Part shown: positions 47,677 to 58,358 of the stretch, piece by piece
Position numbering within the stretch: position 1 is the stretch's first letter
Layout of the letters: each line of letters begins with the position of its first letter
Assembly: GCF_004421005.1 (NCBI RefSeq)
Contig: NZ_CP038026.1
Coordinates: 1,488,001 to 1,552,000, forward strand
DNA from: Pseudoduganella plicata
Lineage (GTDB): Bacteria > Pseudomonadota > Gammaproteobacteria > Burkholderiales > Burkholderiaceae_D
Length of the DNA: 64,000 nt
Reading direction: 5' to 3'
The notes under the pieces: generated by a model
What the model saw: only the letters and a program-made list of their open reading frames with translations
The model's database searches: none
What the model was told of the DNA's origin: nothing
Position numbers and translations under genes: made by a program

Positions 47677-48618
47677 TTACTTCAGCGCGGCCAGCACGCG
47701 TTCCAGCGAGGCCTGGTCGACGATCGCATCGCCAACGAGGTTCGCGTCGATCCGCTTGGCCAGGCCCATCAGCACCTTGCCGGGGCCGCATTCGATTACC
47801 TGCGTGATGCCCTGGCCTGCGACCTGCTGCATCGTCTCGACCCAGCGCACGGGGCTGGCGGCCTGGCGCACCAGCGCGTCCTTGATGCTGGCGGGGTCCG
47901 TCAGCACGGCCACGTCGACGTTGTTGATCAGTTCGATCTGCGGCGCGTTGAAATGAATGTTCGCCATGTACTCGCGCAGGCGGTCCGATGCCGGCTTGAG
48001 CAGCGACGAGTGGAACGGCGCGGATACGGGCAGCTTCATGGCGCGCTTGGCACCCTTGGCCTTGGCGATCTCGCAGGCCTTCTCGACGGCGGCGGTGTGA
48101 CCGGCGATCACGACCTGGGCAGGCGCGTTGAAATTGACGGCCTCGACCACCTGGCCCGGCACGGCGGCCAGCGCCTCGGCGCAGGCCGCGCGCACGTCGT
48201 CGTCCGACAGGCCCAGCACGACAGCCATCGTGCCCTCGCCCACCGGCACGGCTTCCTGCATGGCCTGGGCGCGGAAGCGCACCAGCGGCACCGCGTCCTT
48301 GAACGGGATCACGCCGGCGGCGACCAGCGCGGAATATTCACCCAGGCTGTGCCCGGCCACGACGGAGGGCACCGGGCCGCCCGCGGCAATCCACGCGCGG
48401 TAGGTTGCCACGGCCGCCGTCAGCATGGCCGGTTGCGTGTTGGTGGTCAGGTCCAGGTCTTCCTTCGGCCCCTCTGCGATCAGCTTGCCCAGGTCGAACT
48501 GCAGCGCGTCGGACGCTTCGGCCACGGTCTGCTCGACCACCGGGTTGCCGGCAAAGCCCGCCAGCATCGCAACGGCCTGCGAACCCTGGCCGGGGAATAC
48601 AAATGCAAATTTCGTCAT
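47677..48618 (-). CDS. fabD: Malonyl-CoA:ACP transacylase
   Basis: Enzyme (313 residues) transferring malonyl groups from CoA to ACP. N-terminal FVFPGQGSQAVAM, nucleophile Ser91 in GHSLGEYSALVAAG, and the catalytic His in PVSAPFHSSLL. Operon position fabH-fabD-fabG is the standard one. Confidence 0.96.
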   Translation of the reverse strand: MTKFAFVFPGQGSQAVAMLAGFAGNPVVEQTVAEASDALQFDLGKLIAEGPKEDLDLTTNTQPAMLTAAVATYRAWIAAGGPVPSVVAGHSLGEYSALVAAGVIPFKDAVPLVRFRAQAMQEAVPVGEGTMAVVLGLSDDDVRAACAEALAAVPGQVVEAVNFNAPAQVVIAGHTAAVEKACEIAKAKGAKRAMKLPVSAPFHSSLLKPASDRLREYMANIHFNAPQIELINNVDVAVLTDPASIKDALVRQAASPVRWVETMQQVAGQGITQVIECGPGKVLMGLAKRIDANLVGDAIVDQASLERVLAALK

Positions 48619-48746
48619 ATCGTTCTCGTTGTATTGTTGGCACGGGTTTGCGCAGCGCCAGCCTGCCGGCGTCGCCGCCGCGCGCGCACCGCTTGTAGAG
48701 CACTAATTCTAAATCGGCGCGCATTGTACACCGCCGCCGGCGGCCG

Positions 48747-49733
48747 TTACATTCTGGCGAGCACGGCGCCCCACGTAAAGCCGCCGCCCACGCCTTCCAT
48801 CATGACGACGTCGCCCGCCTTGACGCGGCCGTCGCGCACGGCGGCATCGAGCGCCAGCGGAATCGACGCGGCCGACGTGTTGCCATGCTGGTCGACGGTG
48901 ACGACCATCTTTTCCACCGGCAGACCCAGCTTCTTGGCCGTGCCTTTCATGATGCGGATATTGGCCTGGTGCGGAATCAGCCAGTCGATCTGGTCGGACG
49001 TCATGCCGGCCTGCTCCAGCGCCTCGTTGGCCACCTGCTCCAGCACGGTAACGGCCAGCTTGAAGACAGCCTGGCCGTCCATGTACAGGAACGCGCTGCC
49101 GGCGACCGCGCCGCCGGCCACGTTGCCGGGCACGGACAGGATGTCGGAATGGCGGCCGTCCGCATGCAGCTTGCAGGCCAGGATGCCAGGCTCCTGCGCA
49201 GCCGTCATGACGATGGCGCCGGCGCCGTCGCCGAACAGCACGCACGTGGTGCGGTCTTCGAAATTGAGGATGCGGGAGAACACTTCCGTGCCGATCACCA
49301 GCACGTTCTTGTGCATGCCCGACTTGATGAAGCTGTCGGCCGACGCGACGGCGTAGACGAAGCCGCTGCAGACGGCCTGTACGTCGACGGCGGCGCTGGT
49401 GTTGGTCATGCCCAGCTTGCGCTGCACGATGCAGGCCGTGCTGGGGAAGCTGCCGAAGAAATCGGGGGTGGAGCTGGCGACGATGATCAGGTCGATATCG
49501 TCCGGCGCCAGGCCGGCCATCTCCAGCGCGCGCTGGGCCGCGGCCACGCCCAGGTCGGACGACACCTGTTCCGGCGCCGCGTAGTGGCGCGCCTTGATGC
49601 CGCTGCGGGACGAGATCCACTCGTCCGACGTCTCGATACCCTTGGCCGCCAGCTGCGCCGTCAGGTCGTCGTTGGTGACGCGCCGTTCAGGCAGGTAGCT
49701 GCCGGTACCGATTATTTTGCTGTACAAAGTCAT
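48747..49733 (-). CDS. fabH: 3-oxoacyl-ACP synthase III
   Basis: Initiating condensing enzyme (328 residues) joining acetyl-CoA to malonyl-ACP. Catalytic Cys122 in [12 protein letters not shown], His in [10 protein letters not shown] and Asn in [10 protein letters not shown]. It begins six bases after the plsX stop. Confidence 0.96.
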   Translation of the reverse strand: MTLYSKIIGTGSYLPERRVTNDDLTAQLAAKGIETSDEWISSRSGIKARHYAAPEQVSSDLGVAAAQRALEMAGLAPDDIDLIIVASSTPDFFGSFPSTACIVQRKLGMTNTSAAVDVQAVCSGFVYAVASADSFIKSGMHKNVLVIGTEVFSRILNFEDRTTCVLFGDGAGAIVMTAAQEPGILACKLHADGRHSDILSVPGNVAGGAVAGSAFLYMDGQAVFKLAVTVLEQVANEALEQAGMTSDQIDWLIPHQANIRIMKGTAKKLGLPVEKMVVTVDQHGNTSAASIPLALDAAVRDGRVKAGDVVMMEGVGGGFTWGAVLARM

Positions 49734-49739
49734 GCAGTC

Positions 49740-50795
49740 TCATCCGATATTCGTTGCGTTCGGTTGTGGTTCGCGCGGCATCAGCTCGGCGATCATGTCG
49801 GCCAGCTGCTGTTGCACGTCGTTTTTGGCAGCATCATACGCCCTCCGGATGGCCCACTCGAAAGCTTCGACATCGGCGCTGCCATGGCTCTTGAAGACCA
49901 GTCCGCGCAGGCCCAGCAGGCTGGCGCCGTTGTAGCGGGCGGGGTTGAGGCGTTTGCCGATGCGCTTCAGGGCGCTGCGGGCGATCAGCGCGCCCAGCAT
50001 CGTCAGCGGCGTGCGCTTGAATTCGGCCGTCAGCACCATCTTGAAATAGCGCGCCAGGCCTTCGATGGCCTTGAGCGTGACGTTACCGACAAAGCCGTCG
50101 CAGACGACAACGTCGGTGGTGCCCTTGAAGATATCGTTGCCTTCCACATTGCCGTAAAAGTTCAGCTTGCCGCGCTCATGGTCGTCGCGCAGCAGTTGCG
50201 ACGTGGCCTTCACCACCTCGTTGCCCTTGATGTCCTCCGTGCCCACGTTGAGCAGGCCGATGGTGGGACGGGCGATGCCCTCCATCGCATGCACCAGTAC
50301 GGAACCCATGATGGCGAACTGGTGCAGGTGATGCGGTTCGCAGTCGACGTTGGCGCCCAGGTCCATCACATAGGTGGGGCCATCGTTCTGGTTCGGCATG
50401 ATGGTGCAGATGGCAGGACGGTCGACGCCGGCCATCGTCTTGAGCACGTAGCGTGACACGGCCATCAGCGCACCCGTATTGCCGGCCGAGACGCAGGCGT
50501 GCGCCTTGCCGTCCTTGACCTGCTCGATGGCCACGCGCATCGACGAGTCCTTCTTGCGGCGCAGTGCCACTTCAAGCGGGTCGTCCATCGTCACCTGTTC
50601 GGACGCATGCAGCACGGACAGGCGCGGATGCGCCTCGGCGTGGTGCCGCTTCAGTTCGGCACGCAGCACGTCCTCGAGACCGACAAGCGTCAGCTCGGCA
50701 TCGGTTTCGCGTTTGAGGAAAGAGATTGCGGCAGGAATGGTGACAGACGGGCCGTGGTCTCCGCCCATGCAGTCGATTGAAATTTTGATTGTCAT
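49740..50795 (-). CDS. plsX: Phosphate acyltransferase PlsX
   Basis: Peripheral membrane enzyme (351 residues) making acyl-phosphate from acyl-ACP for phospholipid synthesis. N-terminal [19 protein letters not shown], the central [13 protein letters not shown] and [17 protein letters not shown] are typical. The ATG at 50795 gives the family N-terminus; an ATG nine codons upstream is possible. No strong ribosome site is seen. Confidence 0.94.
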   Translation of the reverse strand: MTIKISIDCMGGDHGPSVTIPAAISFLKRETDAELTLVGLEDVLRAELKRHHAEAHPRLSVLHASEQVTMDDPLEVALRRKKDSSMRVAIEQVKDGKAHACVSAGNTGALMAVSRYVLKTMAGVDRPAICTIMPNQNDGPTYVMDLGANVDCEPHHLHQFAIMGSVLVHAMEGIARPTIGLLNVGTEDIKGNEVVKATSQLLRDDHERGKLNFYGNVEGNDIFKGTTDVVVCDGFVGNVTLKAIEGLARYFKMVLTAEFKRTPLTMLGALIARSALKRIGKRLNPARYNGASLLGLRGLVFKSHGSADVEAFEWAIRRAYDAAKNDVQQQLADMIAELMPREPQPNATNIG

Positions 50796-51071
50796 TGCGG
50801 GCAAGAAGCAATTCCGGCGCATGCGCCGGAGCCTGCGGTATTCAGTTGCAAGACGTCGTCAATCCTGCCGCGCTTCGCATGCGTGGCCCGCAATCGCCGC
50901 CGTATCGATATACGACCGCATCGCCCGGGCACCGCTGCCGCAGCTCGCGACGGTTGTCCGACATCCTGTTACATGCCGCCGCACCAAGCAGCGGAGGAAA
51001 AGAAAAAGCGGCGCCACGTCAGATACTCTGCGTTGCACCGCTTTTGGTCTTTCGCCAGACTAAAAACGAAA

Positions 51072-51254
51072 TTACTCGTCGTTTTTGGTCTTCAGCACTT
51101 TGCGACCACGATAGAAGCCGTTCGGGCTGATGTGGTGACGCAGGTGGGTTTCGCCCGTGGTTGGCTCGACGGCCAGGTTAGGGGCAACCAGGAAATCGTG
51201 CGAACGGTGCATACCGCGCTTCGAAGGGGATTTTTTATTCTGCTGAACTGCCAT
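51072..51254 (-). CDS. rpmF: Ribosomal protein bL32
   Basis: 60-residue basic protein of the large subunit. N-terminus [22 protein letters not shown] is characteristic, and the end [13 protein letters not shown] matches the family. There are no zinc-binding Cys pairs, so it is the Cys-free form. It lies between yceD and plsX as in most proteobacteria. Confidence 0.97.
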   Translation of the reverse strand: MAVQQNKKSPSKRGMHRSHDFLVAPNLAVEPTTGETHLRHHISPNGFYRGRKVLKTKNDE

Positions 51255-51452
51255 GATGACTCCTAATACTTGAACTTAAGTTCTAAAATTTTAACACAAC
51301 CGACCCGCAAATACATGCAAATCGAGTATCCCAGCGGCAATCGCTTGCCGTACCGTGACTGCCTGCTGCTCAACTACAAAATGCCAATACTGCAGCGCGC
51401 TTGGCACGTACTTCACTGCCTGCCGCAACTGCACGGAGGCGGTACTGCAAAA

Positions 51453-51968
51453 CTATGATTTTTTCAGCTCTTTCAGAGCGTCGAATGGCGATTTCTTCTC
51501 GCTTTTCACCGCATCGAGCAGCGCCGTATCGGGGCAGACATCGTGCTTCGGTGCTTGCGGCAAGGCCAGCAGGGCCTCGTCTTCAATCAGGTCCATCAGG
51601 TTCATGGAACGGGTGCCGACGATGACGTCGATCGTTTCGTCGTCGACGATCTCTTCGATCTCGTCGGCGTGGGCATCGCTCTCGCCCAGCATCAGCGTCG
51701 TCGCGGAGTCGATCTCGTACGCGAACGGCTGCAGGCAGCGCTGGCAGACCAGCTGCACGGTACCGGCAACGGCCATGCGCATCTGCGGGTAGCCCTGCTT
51801 GCTCGTGCTGCCGACGGCGCGCCAGGTAATGGCGCCGGACGTATCGGCACAGTCGCGCACCAGGCGCGTCATTTCAGCCACCGGCGTCACGCCTTCACGC
51901 GTGCTGCTGGTCCGACAGAACTCGAAGGCGTCGATCATCACAGCGGCAGGAGCGGCAGGGGCGGTCAT
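51453..51968 (-). CDS. yceD: YceD / DUF177 protein, 23S rRNA accumulation factor
   Basis: Protein of 171 residues of the DUF177 family, linked to 23S rRNA accumulation and regularly found upstream of rpmF. The conserved core VQLVCQRCLQPFAYEID (CxxC near 76-79), an acidic stretch (ADEIEEIVDDETIDVI) and DLIEDEALLALPQAPKH are present. First gene of the rpmF-plsX-fab cluster, divergent from maf. Confidence 0.9.
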   Translation of the reverse strand: MTAPAAPAAVMIDAFEFCRTSSTREGVTPVAEMTRLVRDCADTSGAITWRAVGSTSKQGYPQMRMAVAGTVQLVCQRCLQPFAYEIDSATTLMLGESDAHADEIEEIVDDETIDVIVGTRSMNLMDLIEDEALLALPQAPKHDVCPDTALLDAVKSEKKSPFDALKELKKS

Positions 51969-52199
51969 TGGCTAAAATTTCCCTTGAAAACCTGCGATAA
52001 TAACAGGGTTTTCGGGGCCACGTCAAAGGCTCCGGGCCAATTTCGGGCGATTCCGGGGATAATTCACCGGCCGCATGCTCTGGCGTTGCGAAAGCGCCGC
52101 GGTTACACTGCGACCGCACCGCATCCGGTTGCCGTGCCCACAAAAACACGGCGCACAGAGCATATAACAATTCGTGCCCCGTCGCCAGAAAAACTTTCC

Positions 52200-52805
52200 A
52201 TGAACCCAACGCCTGCGTCCTCCACTCCCCTGATCCTGGCCAGCAGCTCCGCCTACCGGCGCGAACTGCTGGGCCGCCTGCACCTGCCGTTTACCGTGGA
52301 CGTGCCCGATATCGACGAAACGCCCCTGCCCGGCGAAACGCCGGCCGCCACGGCATCGCGGCTGGCCCGCGCCAAGGCCGCGGCCGTGGCCGCGCGCCAT
52401 CCTGGCAGTCTCGTCATCGGCTCCGACCAGGTCGCGACGCTGGACGACGCCCAGATCGGCAAGCCCGGTACCCACGCGGCGGCGCTGGCGCAGTTGCAGA
52501 CGATGCGCGGCCGCGAGGTCGTCTTCCACACGGCGCTGTGCCTGTACGACGGGCGCAATGGCAGCTCGCAACTGGAAGACATCTGGACGATCGTGAAGTT
52601 CCGCGACCTGCCGGATGCCGAACTGGATGCCTACCTGCGCATCGAGCAGCCCTACGACTGCGCCGGCAGCGCCAAGAACGAAGGGCTCGGCATCGCCATC
52701 CTGGAACGCATCGACTCGACCGACCCGACCGCGCTGACGGGCCTGCCGCTGATCGCGCTGACGGGGATGCTGCGCCGGGCCGGCGTCACCTTTTTCAATC
52801 TGTAA
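52200..52805 (+). CDS. maf: Maf-family nucleotide pyrophosphatase
   Basis: House-cleaning nucleotide pyrophosphatase (201 residues) hydrolysing non-canonical or modified NTPs. N-terminal LILASSSAYRRELLGRLHLPF, then VPDIDETPLPGETP and GSDQVATLDD, EQPYDCAGSAKNEGLGI and LTGLPLIALTGML are all family blocks. ATG at 52200. The sequence is closest to the YceF subgroup (prefers m7GTP); that detail is inferred. Confidence 0.92.
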   Translation: MNPTPASSTPLILASSSAYRRELLGRLHLPFTVDVPDIDETPLPGETPAATASRLARAKAAAVAARHPGSLVIGSDQVATLDDAQIGKPGTHAAALAQLQTMRGREVVFHTALCLYDGRNGSSQLEDIWTIVKFRDLPDAELDAYLRIEQPYDCAGSAKNEGLGIAILERIDSTDPTALTGLPLIALTGMLRRAGVTFFNL

Positions 52806-52822
52806 GAAAGAACAACAACAAT

Positions 52823-53548
52823 ATGCCAGGCACGCTTTACCTGATTCCCAACACGCTGGGCGAGACCGTCTCGCTCGATCACGTCATCCCCACCCACGTC
52901 CAGGCCACAACGGCGGGGCTGACGCACTTCGTTGCCGAGAACGCCAAGACGGCGCGGGCGTTCCTGAAACTGATCAATGCCGCGCACCCGCTGGCCGCGC
53001 CGCTGCAGGAGATCGCCATCGCGGAACTGAACGTCAATACAAGGGCGGAAGCGCTGGCCGGGCTGCTGGCGCCGCTGCGTGACGGACACGACGTGGGTCT
53101 GCTGTCCGAAGCGGGCGTGCCGGCCGTGGCCGACCCCGGTGCCGACCTCGTGCGCCTGGCGCACAAGGAAGGCATCCCCGTACGTCCACTGGTGGGGCCG
53201 TCGTCGCTGCTGCTGGCCGTCATGGCAAGCGGCCTGAACGGCCAGAGCTTCGCCTTCAACGGCTACCTGCCCACGGACGCGGCGGCGCGCACCAAGCGCA
53301 TCCGCGAGCTGGAAACACGCTCGCGCCAGGAAAAGCAGACGCAGCTGTTTATCGAGACACCCTACCGCAACGGCCAGATGCTGGAAGCCCTCGTGGCCGC
53401 CTGCCAGCCGGGCACGCTGATCTGCGTGGCGACCGACATCAGCCTGGCAAGCGAAACCATCCACACGCAGACGGCGGCGCAGTGGAAGAGCGCGACCGCG
53501 CCGGATTTCCACAAGAAACCCACGGTGTTCCTGCTGCTGGCACAGTAA
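52823..53548 (+). CDS. SAM-dependent methyltransferase, RsmI-like tetrapyrrole methylase fold
   Basis: Protein of 241 residues. Family blocks are GTLYLIPNTLGET at the N-terminus, HFVAENAKTARAFL, VGLLSEAGVPAVADPGADLVRLAH and PLVGPSSLLLAVMASGLNGQSFAFNGYLP. It resembles the RsmI (16S rRNA C1402 2'-O-methyltransferase) superfamily but is the shorter paralogue usually found beside maf in Burkholderiales; its RNA target is unknown. It follows maf by 17 bases. Confidence 0.85.
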   Translation: MPGTLYLIPNTLGETVSLDHVIPTHVQATTAGLTHFVAENAKTARAFLKLINAAHPLAAPLQEIAIAELNVNTRAEALAGLLAPLRDGHDVGLLSEAGVPAVADPGADLVRLAHKEGIPVRPLVGPSSLLLAVMASGLNGQSFAFNGYLPTDAAARTKRIRELETRSRQEKQTQLFIETPYRNGQMLEALVAACQPGTLICVATDISLASETIHTQTAAQWKSATAPDFHKKPTVFLLLAQ

Positions 53549-53616
53549 GCCAATCACTGCCGAGCCCGTGCCTACGATGGGACGCACCCCGCCAAGGACA
53601 CGGGCCGGCCATGGGC

Positions 53617-54900
53617 TTAGCGCTGCGGCTCTTCGTTGACACCCAGCCGATACTCGTTGACCCACTCGAACGCCGCCAGCTGGCACGCATACAGCTCCTT
53701 TGGCGTCAGCCTGAGCTTGTGCAGCAGCGCCGTCAGCTCCGGCCCGTCCTGGGCGCGTTCGATCATTTCAATCAGCCGCAAGGTGTCGCCATACTGGCCG
53801 CCGCGGTGCAGCAGTGCGTCGCGCACTTCATCGAGCACATTGACGCTGCCGAGGATTTCGGCCATGCCGACGGAAAACAGTGTATCCATCAGCGACATGA
53901 TGCCAACCGTAAAACCGATGTCCGCGCTGATGCGCTCGCTCGGTTGCAGCCTCTCCAGCAGCAGCTCCATTGTCTTGCCGCGCGTGGTGGCCAGTTGCAG
54001 CAGCGGCGTGTCGTACTGCTGGCCTTTCACGTACAGCAGGATCTGCAGCCAGCGCTGCAGTTGCCGGCGGCCCAGCACGATCAGCGCGTGCGCCACCGAG
54101 TTGATGCGAAAGCGCGCGCCGACGGCGGGCGTGTTCACCAGGCGCAGCAGGTTCAGCGTGATCAGCGGGTCGAGCTTGACGCTGCGCTCGATGTCGCGCT
54201 GTTCCGCGTCGCCCGACAGCAGGTCCAGCAGGTGCATGATCGCCAGCTGCGACGGCGCGATCTTCTTGCCGGACAGGATGACGGGACGGGCAAAATAGTA
54301 GCCCTGGAAGTATTCGAACCCCAGCTCCATGCAGTGCTGGAATTCCTCGTGCGTCTCGACCTTTTCGGCCAGCAGCTTCTGGTTGGGGCTCTTCAGCGAG
54401 CGCGTCAGCGTGGCCAGCGTCTCGCGCGACATCTGCTTGATGTCGATCTTGATGACATCCATCAGCGGCTGCAGCTTGCGCAGGCTTTCCGACGAACCGG
54501 CCACGTCGTCCAGCGCGAACTTGAAGCCGGCCTGGCGCAGTTCGGCCAGCCGGGCCAGCACGTCCGGCGTTGCTTCCACCGTCTCCAGCACTTCCAGGAT
54601 GACCTTGTTGTTCGGCAGGAAGCGGATGAAGTCGCTCATCAGCCCTTGCGTGTCGACATTGACATAGGCCAGCTGGTCGCCCACGACCTGCTCCATCCCC
54701 AGCTCGGACGCATGGGCGATGACGGCGGCCGTCGCGGCCATGCCATTCGTGATCTCCGCGCCGTCGCATTCCGCGTTCCGGTACAGCAGCTCGTAGGCGA
54801 CCAGCCGTTGATTGCGGTTGAGGATAGGCTGCCGCGCCAGGAAGAAGTTATTGGCGAACGGCATGGGAACGGTGGACTCCGGGCGTGCTGCCAAGGTCAT
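53617..54900 (-). CDS. EAL-HDOD signalling protein, probably catalytically inactive
   Basis: Cytoplasmic protein (427 residues) with an N-terminal EAL-like domain (about 18-215) and a C-terminal HDOD domain (about 215-410, LLDLLSGDAEQRDIERSVKLDPLITLNLLRLVNTPA). The EAL signature is YELLYR and the DDFG motif is LDDVAG, so several metal ligands of active c-di-GMP phosphodiesterases are changed. Homologues such as Vibrio CdgJ affect motility and biofilm. Monocistronic, convergent with the methyltransferase. Confidence 0.85.
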   Translation of the reverse strand: MTLAARPESTVPMPFANNFFLARQPILNRNQRLVAYELLYRNAECDGAEITNGMAATAAVIAHASELGMEQVVGDQLAYVNVDTQGLMSDFIRFLPNNKVILEVLETVEATPDVLARLAELRQAGFKFALDDVAGSSESLRKLQPLMDVIKIDIKQMSRETLATLTRSLKSPNQKLLAEKVETHEEFQHCMELGFEYFQGYYFARPVILSGKKIAPSQLAIMHLLDLLSGDAEQRDIERSVKLDPLITLNLLRLVNTPAVGARFRINSVAHALIVLGRRQLQRWLQILLYVKGQQYDTPLLQLATTRGKTMELLLERLQPSERISADIGFTVGIMSLMDTLFSVGMAEILGSVNVLDEVRDALLHRGGQYGDTLRLIEMIERAQDGPELTALLHKLRLTPKELYACQLAAFEWVNEYRLGVNEEPQR

Positions 54901-54963
54901 GAGGCTTACCTGCTAAGAAACAATCCTGTAGCGTACCGCGCCGTGGCAATCCTGGCAACGTCT

Positions 54964-56046
54964 TTATGGCTTCTTCCCGCCTGGCGTGCGGCTGCCAGGC
55001 CCGCGGGCAGGCCCGGCTCCGCCGGCCGTCGGTCGGCCGCTGGCCGGGCGCGCCACGGAGGCACGGGCGATCGGCGGACGGCGCCCTGGCAGTCCGAGCG
55101 AGCCGCCGACAGGCGCGGTACGCGGTTCCGTCGTGCGCGCCGCCGGCTTGCGCGGTGTGGCGGCATCGCCACTTTCCAGCGTAAACGCCGCGCCCTTGTC
55201 GCGCCCCAGCACCTGCACCAGATACGGCATGACTTCCTTCAGCACGGGCTCCAGCGTGTAGGGCGGATTCAGAATGAACATGCCGCTGCTGTGCAGGCCG
55301 AAGCCGTCCGGGCCTGGGGTGGACACGGTCAGCGTGACGTTCAGCCAGCTGGCCGCCGGCAGGTTCTTCAGTTTTTCGCCGAAGTTGCGCGCCTCGATGC
55401 GCTGCAGCACGGGATACCAGATGGCGTAGATGCCCGACGGGAAGCGCTTCAGCGCATCGCCCAGCATGTCCGCGACCTTCTTGTAGTCCTGTTTGTCCTC
55501 GTACGGCGGATCGCACAGCACCAGCGCGCGGCGCGACGGCGGCGGCAGCAAGGCGCGCACGCCCAGGAAGCCGTCGGCCTTGTTGACGATGACGCGCTTG
55601 CCGCGCGTCGTGGGACGGTGGCCCTGCGCCGCCTGGTGCGCTTCCAGCTTGCGGAAGTTTTCGTCCAGCAGGCGCACGTCGGCCGGATGCAGCTCGAACA
55701 GCCGGATGCGGTCCATCTCGCGCGCCACCTGCTCGGCGACGTACGGCGAGCCGGGGTAGTAGCGCATCTTGCCGCTGGGGTTCATCGCCTTGACCAGGTT
55801 CACGTATTCCGCCAGCGCGGGCGGCAGGTCGGTGCGCTCCCACAGCGGGCCGATGCCGGTATCGAACTCGGAGTTCTTGGTGGCCTGCGCGCTGTCGAGC
55901 GAATACACGCCGGCACCGGCATGGGTGTCGATATAGCTGTAAGCGACGTCCTTCTGATTCAGGTATTGCAGCAGCTGGATCTGCACGAAGTGCTTGAGGA
56001 CATCGGCGTGATTGCCGGCATGGAAGGCGTGGCGGTAACTGAACAT
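54964..56046 (-). CDS. rlmJ: 23S rRNA (adenine2030-N6)-methyltransferase with extra C-terminal tail
   Basis: RlmJ methylates A2030 of 23S rRNA. N-terminus MFSYRHAFHAGNHADVLKH, the SAM-site YIDTHAGAGVYSL and catalytic ALVLCDPPYEDKQDYKKV are typical. The core ends near residue 285 (LVQVLGRDKGAAFTLESGD). The last 75 residues are a disordered Pro/Arg/Gly/Ala-rich basic tail not usual in the family (about 280 residues). The ATG at 56046 is chosen at the conserved N-terminus. Confidence 0.9.
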   Translation of the reverse strand: MFSYRHAFHAGNHADVLKHFVQIQLLQYLNQKDVAYSYIDTHAGAGVYSLDSAQATKNSEFDTGIGPLWERTDLPPALAEYVNLVKAMNPSGKMRYYPGSPYVAEQVAREMDRIRLFELHPADVRLLDENFRKLEAHQAAQGHRPTTRGKRVIVNKADGFLGVRALLPPPSRRALVLCDPPYEDKQDYKKVADMLGDALKRFPSGIYAIWYPVLQRIEARNFGEKLKNLPAASWLNVTLTVSTPGPDGFGLHSSGMFILNPPYTLEPVLKEVMPYLVQVLGRDKGAAFTLESGDAATPRKPAARTTEPRTAPVGGSLGLPGRRPPIARASVARPASGRPTAGGAGPARGPGSRTPGGKKP

Positions 56047-56122
56047 GGTCTGCTTTTCGGTGATTCGAGGCGCCATTATCCCAGAAACAAGCCCGGGACC
56101 GAAAACGAAGCTGGAGAGCCAT

Positions 56123-56150
56123 AAAAAAGCCGCGGCTTGTGGCCGCGGCT
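56123..56150 (-). terminator. Intrinsic terminator after isocitrate lyase
   Basis: On the minus strand an 8-base-pair stem (AGCCGCGG with CCGCGGCT) is followed by six T. It lies 47 bases after the aceA stop. Confidence 0.88.
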
Positions 56151-56197
56151 CGGGAGGCGGCCGCGATCCGGCCGCCGGTGCATGAACGTTGAATGGC

Positions 56198-57496
<1,299 letters not shown>

Positions 57497-57596
57497 GATG
57501 TTCTCCTGTTTGTAGGCCGAATGTAGACCGAAAAGTTTCAGACGAAATGCGATTCCGTTAGACACATCATAAGCCTCGTTGCGCACTGCAGCACAG

Positions 57597-57610
57597 GTCT
57601 TATATAAGAC
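57597..57610. promoter_or_regulatory. Palindromic operator candidate upstream of aceA
   Basis: A perfect 14-base palindrome, GTCTTATATAAGAC, about 100 bases upstream of aceA in the 331-base gap between aceA and rraA. Palindromes of this TATATA-centred type are known as GntR-family sites before central-carbon genes in beta-proteobacteria; which regulator binds here is unknown. Confidence 0.5.
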
Positions 57611-57762
57611 ATAGGAGCACTTTTTTATCGTTACGCATCAATTACTTGCATCTTACTTTTCATGATACGGCACGAAATTTCTCCTTTTGAAAAAGGTGGA
57701 CAGCGTAAAATTGCGGCGCATTCCAGATAGTGAAACGTCCATCCCGCAGCATGAAATCGGCG

Positions 57763-57795
57763 CAAAAAAAATAATGCCCCACCAGGCGGGGCATT
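57763..57795 (-). terminator. Intrinsic terminator after rraA
   Basis: On the minus strand an 8-base-pair stem (AATGCCCC with GGGGCATT, 57773-57795) followed by A and then eight T. It lies about 30 bases after the rraA stop and would end the MFS-rraA transcript. Confidence 0.88.
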
Positions 57796-57827
57796 GGATT
57801 GCGCAAGCGCAGCAGTTCTCCAGAGCA

Positions 57828-58325
57828 CTACGTCAGACGGCGCTTGCAGACCAGGATACCGTCGGCATCCGCATACACCCAGTCACCCGGGGCCACGGTC
57901 ACGCCGGCAATCTGGACGCGGATGTCGCGCTCGCCCGCCCCGGTGCGGGCGCTGCGCCGCGGCATCGCGGCCAGGGCGCGGATGCCGACATCGCACGCAT
58001 CCAGCTCTTCGGTGTCGCGCACGCAGCCATCGACGACGATGCCGGCCCAGCCATTGTTCTGCGCCAGCAGCGCCAGCTGGCCGCCCACCAGCGCGCGGCG
58101 CAGGCTGCCGCCGCCGTCAATGACGAGCACACGGCCCTCGCCCGGCGTTTCCAGTGTGGCGCGTACGAGGGCGTTGTCCTCGAACACTTTCAGCGTGACG
58201 GCCGCACCGGCGAACCGGACCCGCAGGCCAAAATGACGGAACACGGGCGGCAGCACGGCCAGGCTGCCATCCTCCAGCAGGTCCGGGTGATCGTCGCACA
58301 GGTCCGTTGTCGCAAAAGCGCTCAT
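57828..58325 (-). CDS. rraA: RraA family protein (RNase E inhibitor / HMG aldolase fold)
   Basis: Protein of 165 residues of the RraA family. Conserved blocks [10 protein letters not shown] at the N-terminus, [34 protein letters not shown] and [17 protein letters not shown]. coli RraA inhibits RNase E; many bacterial members instead act as 4-hydroxy-4-methyl-2-oxoglutarate aldolase/oxaloacetate decarboxylase, and the G-X20-R-D-like pattern here allows either. Follows the MFS gene by 33 bases. Confidence 0.88.
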   Translation of the reverse strand: MSAFATTDLCDDHPDLLEDGSLAVLPPVFRHFGLRVRFAGAAVTLKVFEDNALVRATLETPGEGRVLVIDGGGSLRRALVGGQLALLAQNNGWAGIVVDGCVRDTEELDACDVGIRALAAMPRRSARTGAGERDIRVQIAGVTVAPGDWVYADADGILVCKRRLT

Positions 58326-58358
58326 GGTCTTCTTTCGATGGTTGGGATGCCGGCGATT

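Noticed and set aside
53617-54900. Active c-di-GMP phosphodiesterase
   Set aside because: The EAL and DDFG motifs are changed (ELL, DDVAG), as in HDOD-linked inactive EAL proteins.
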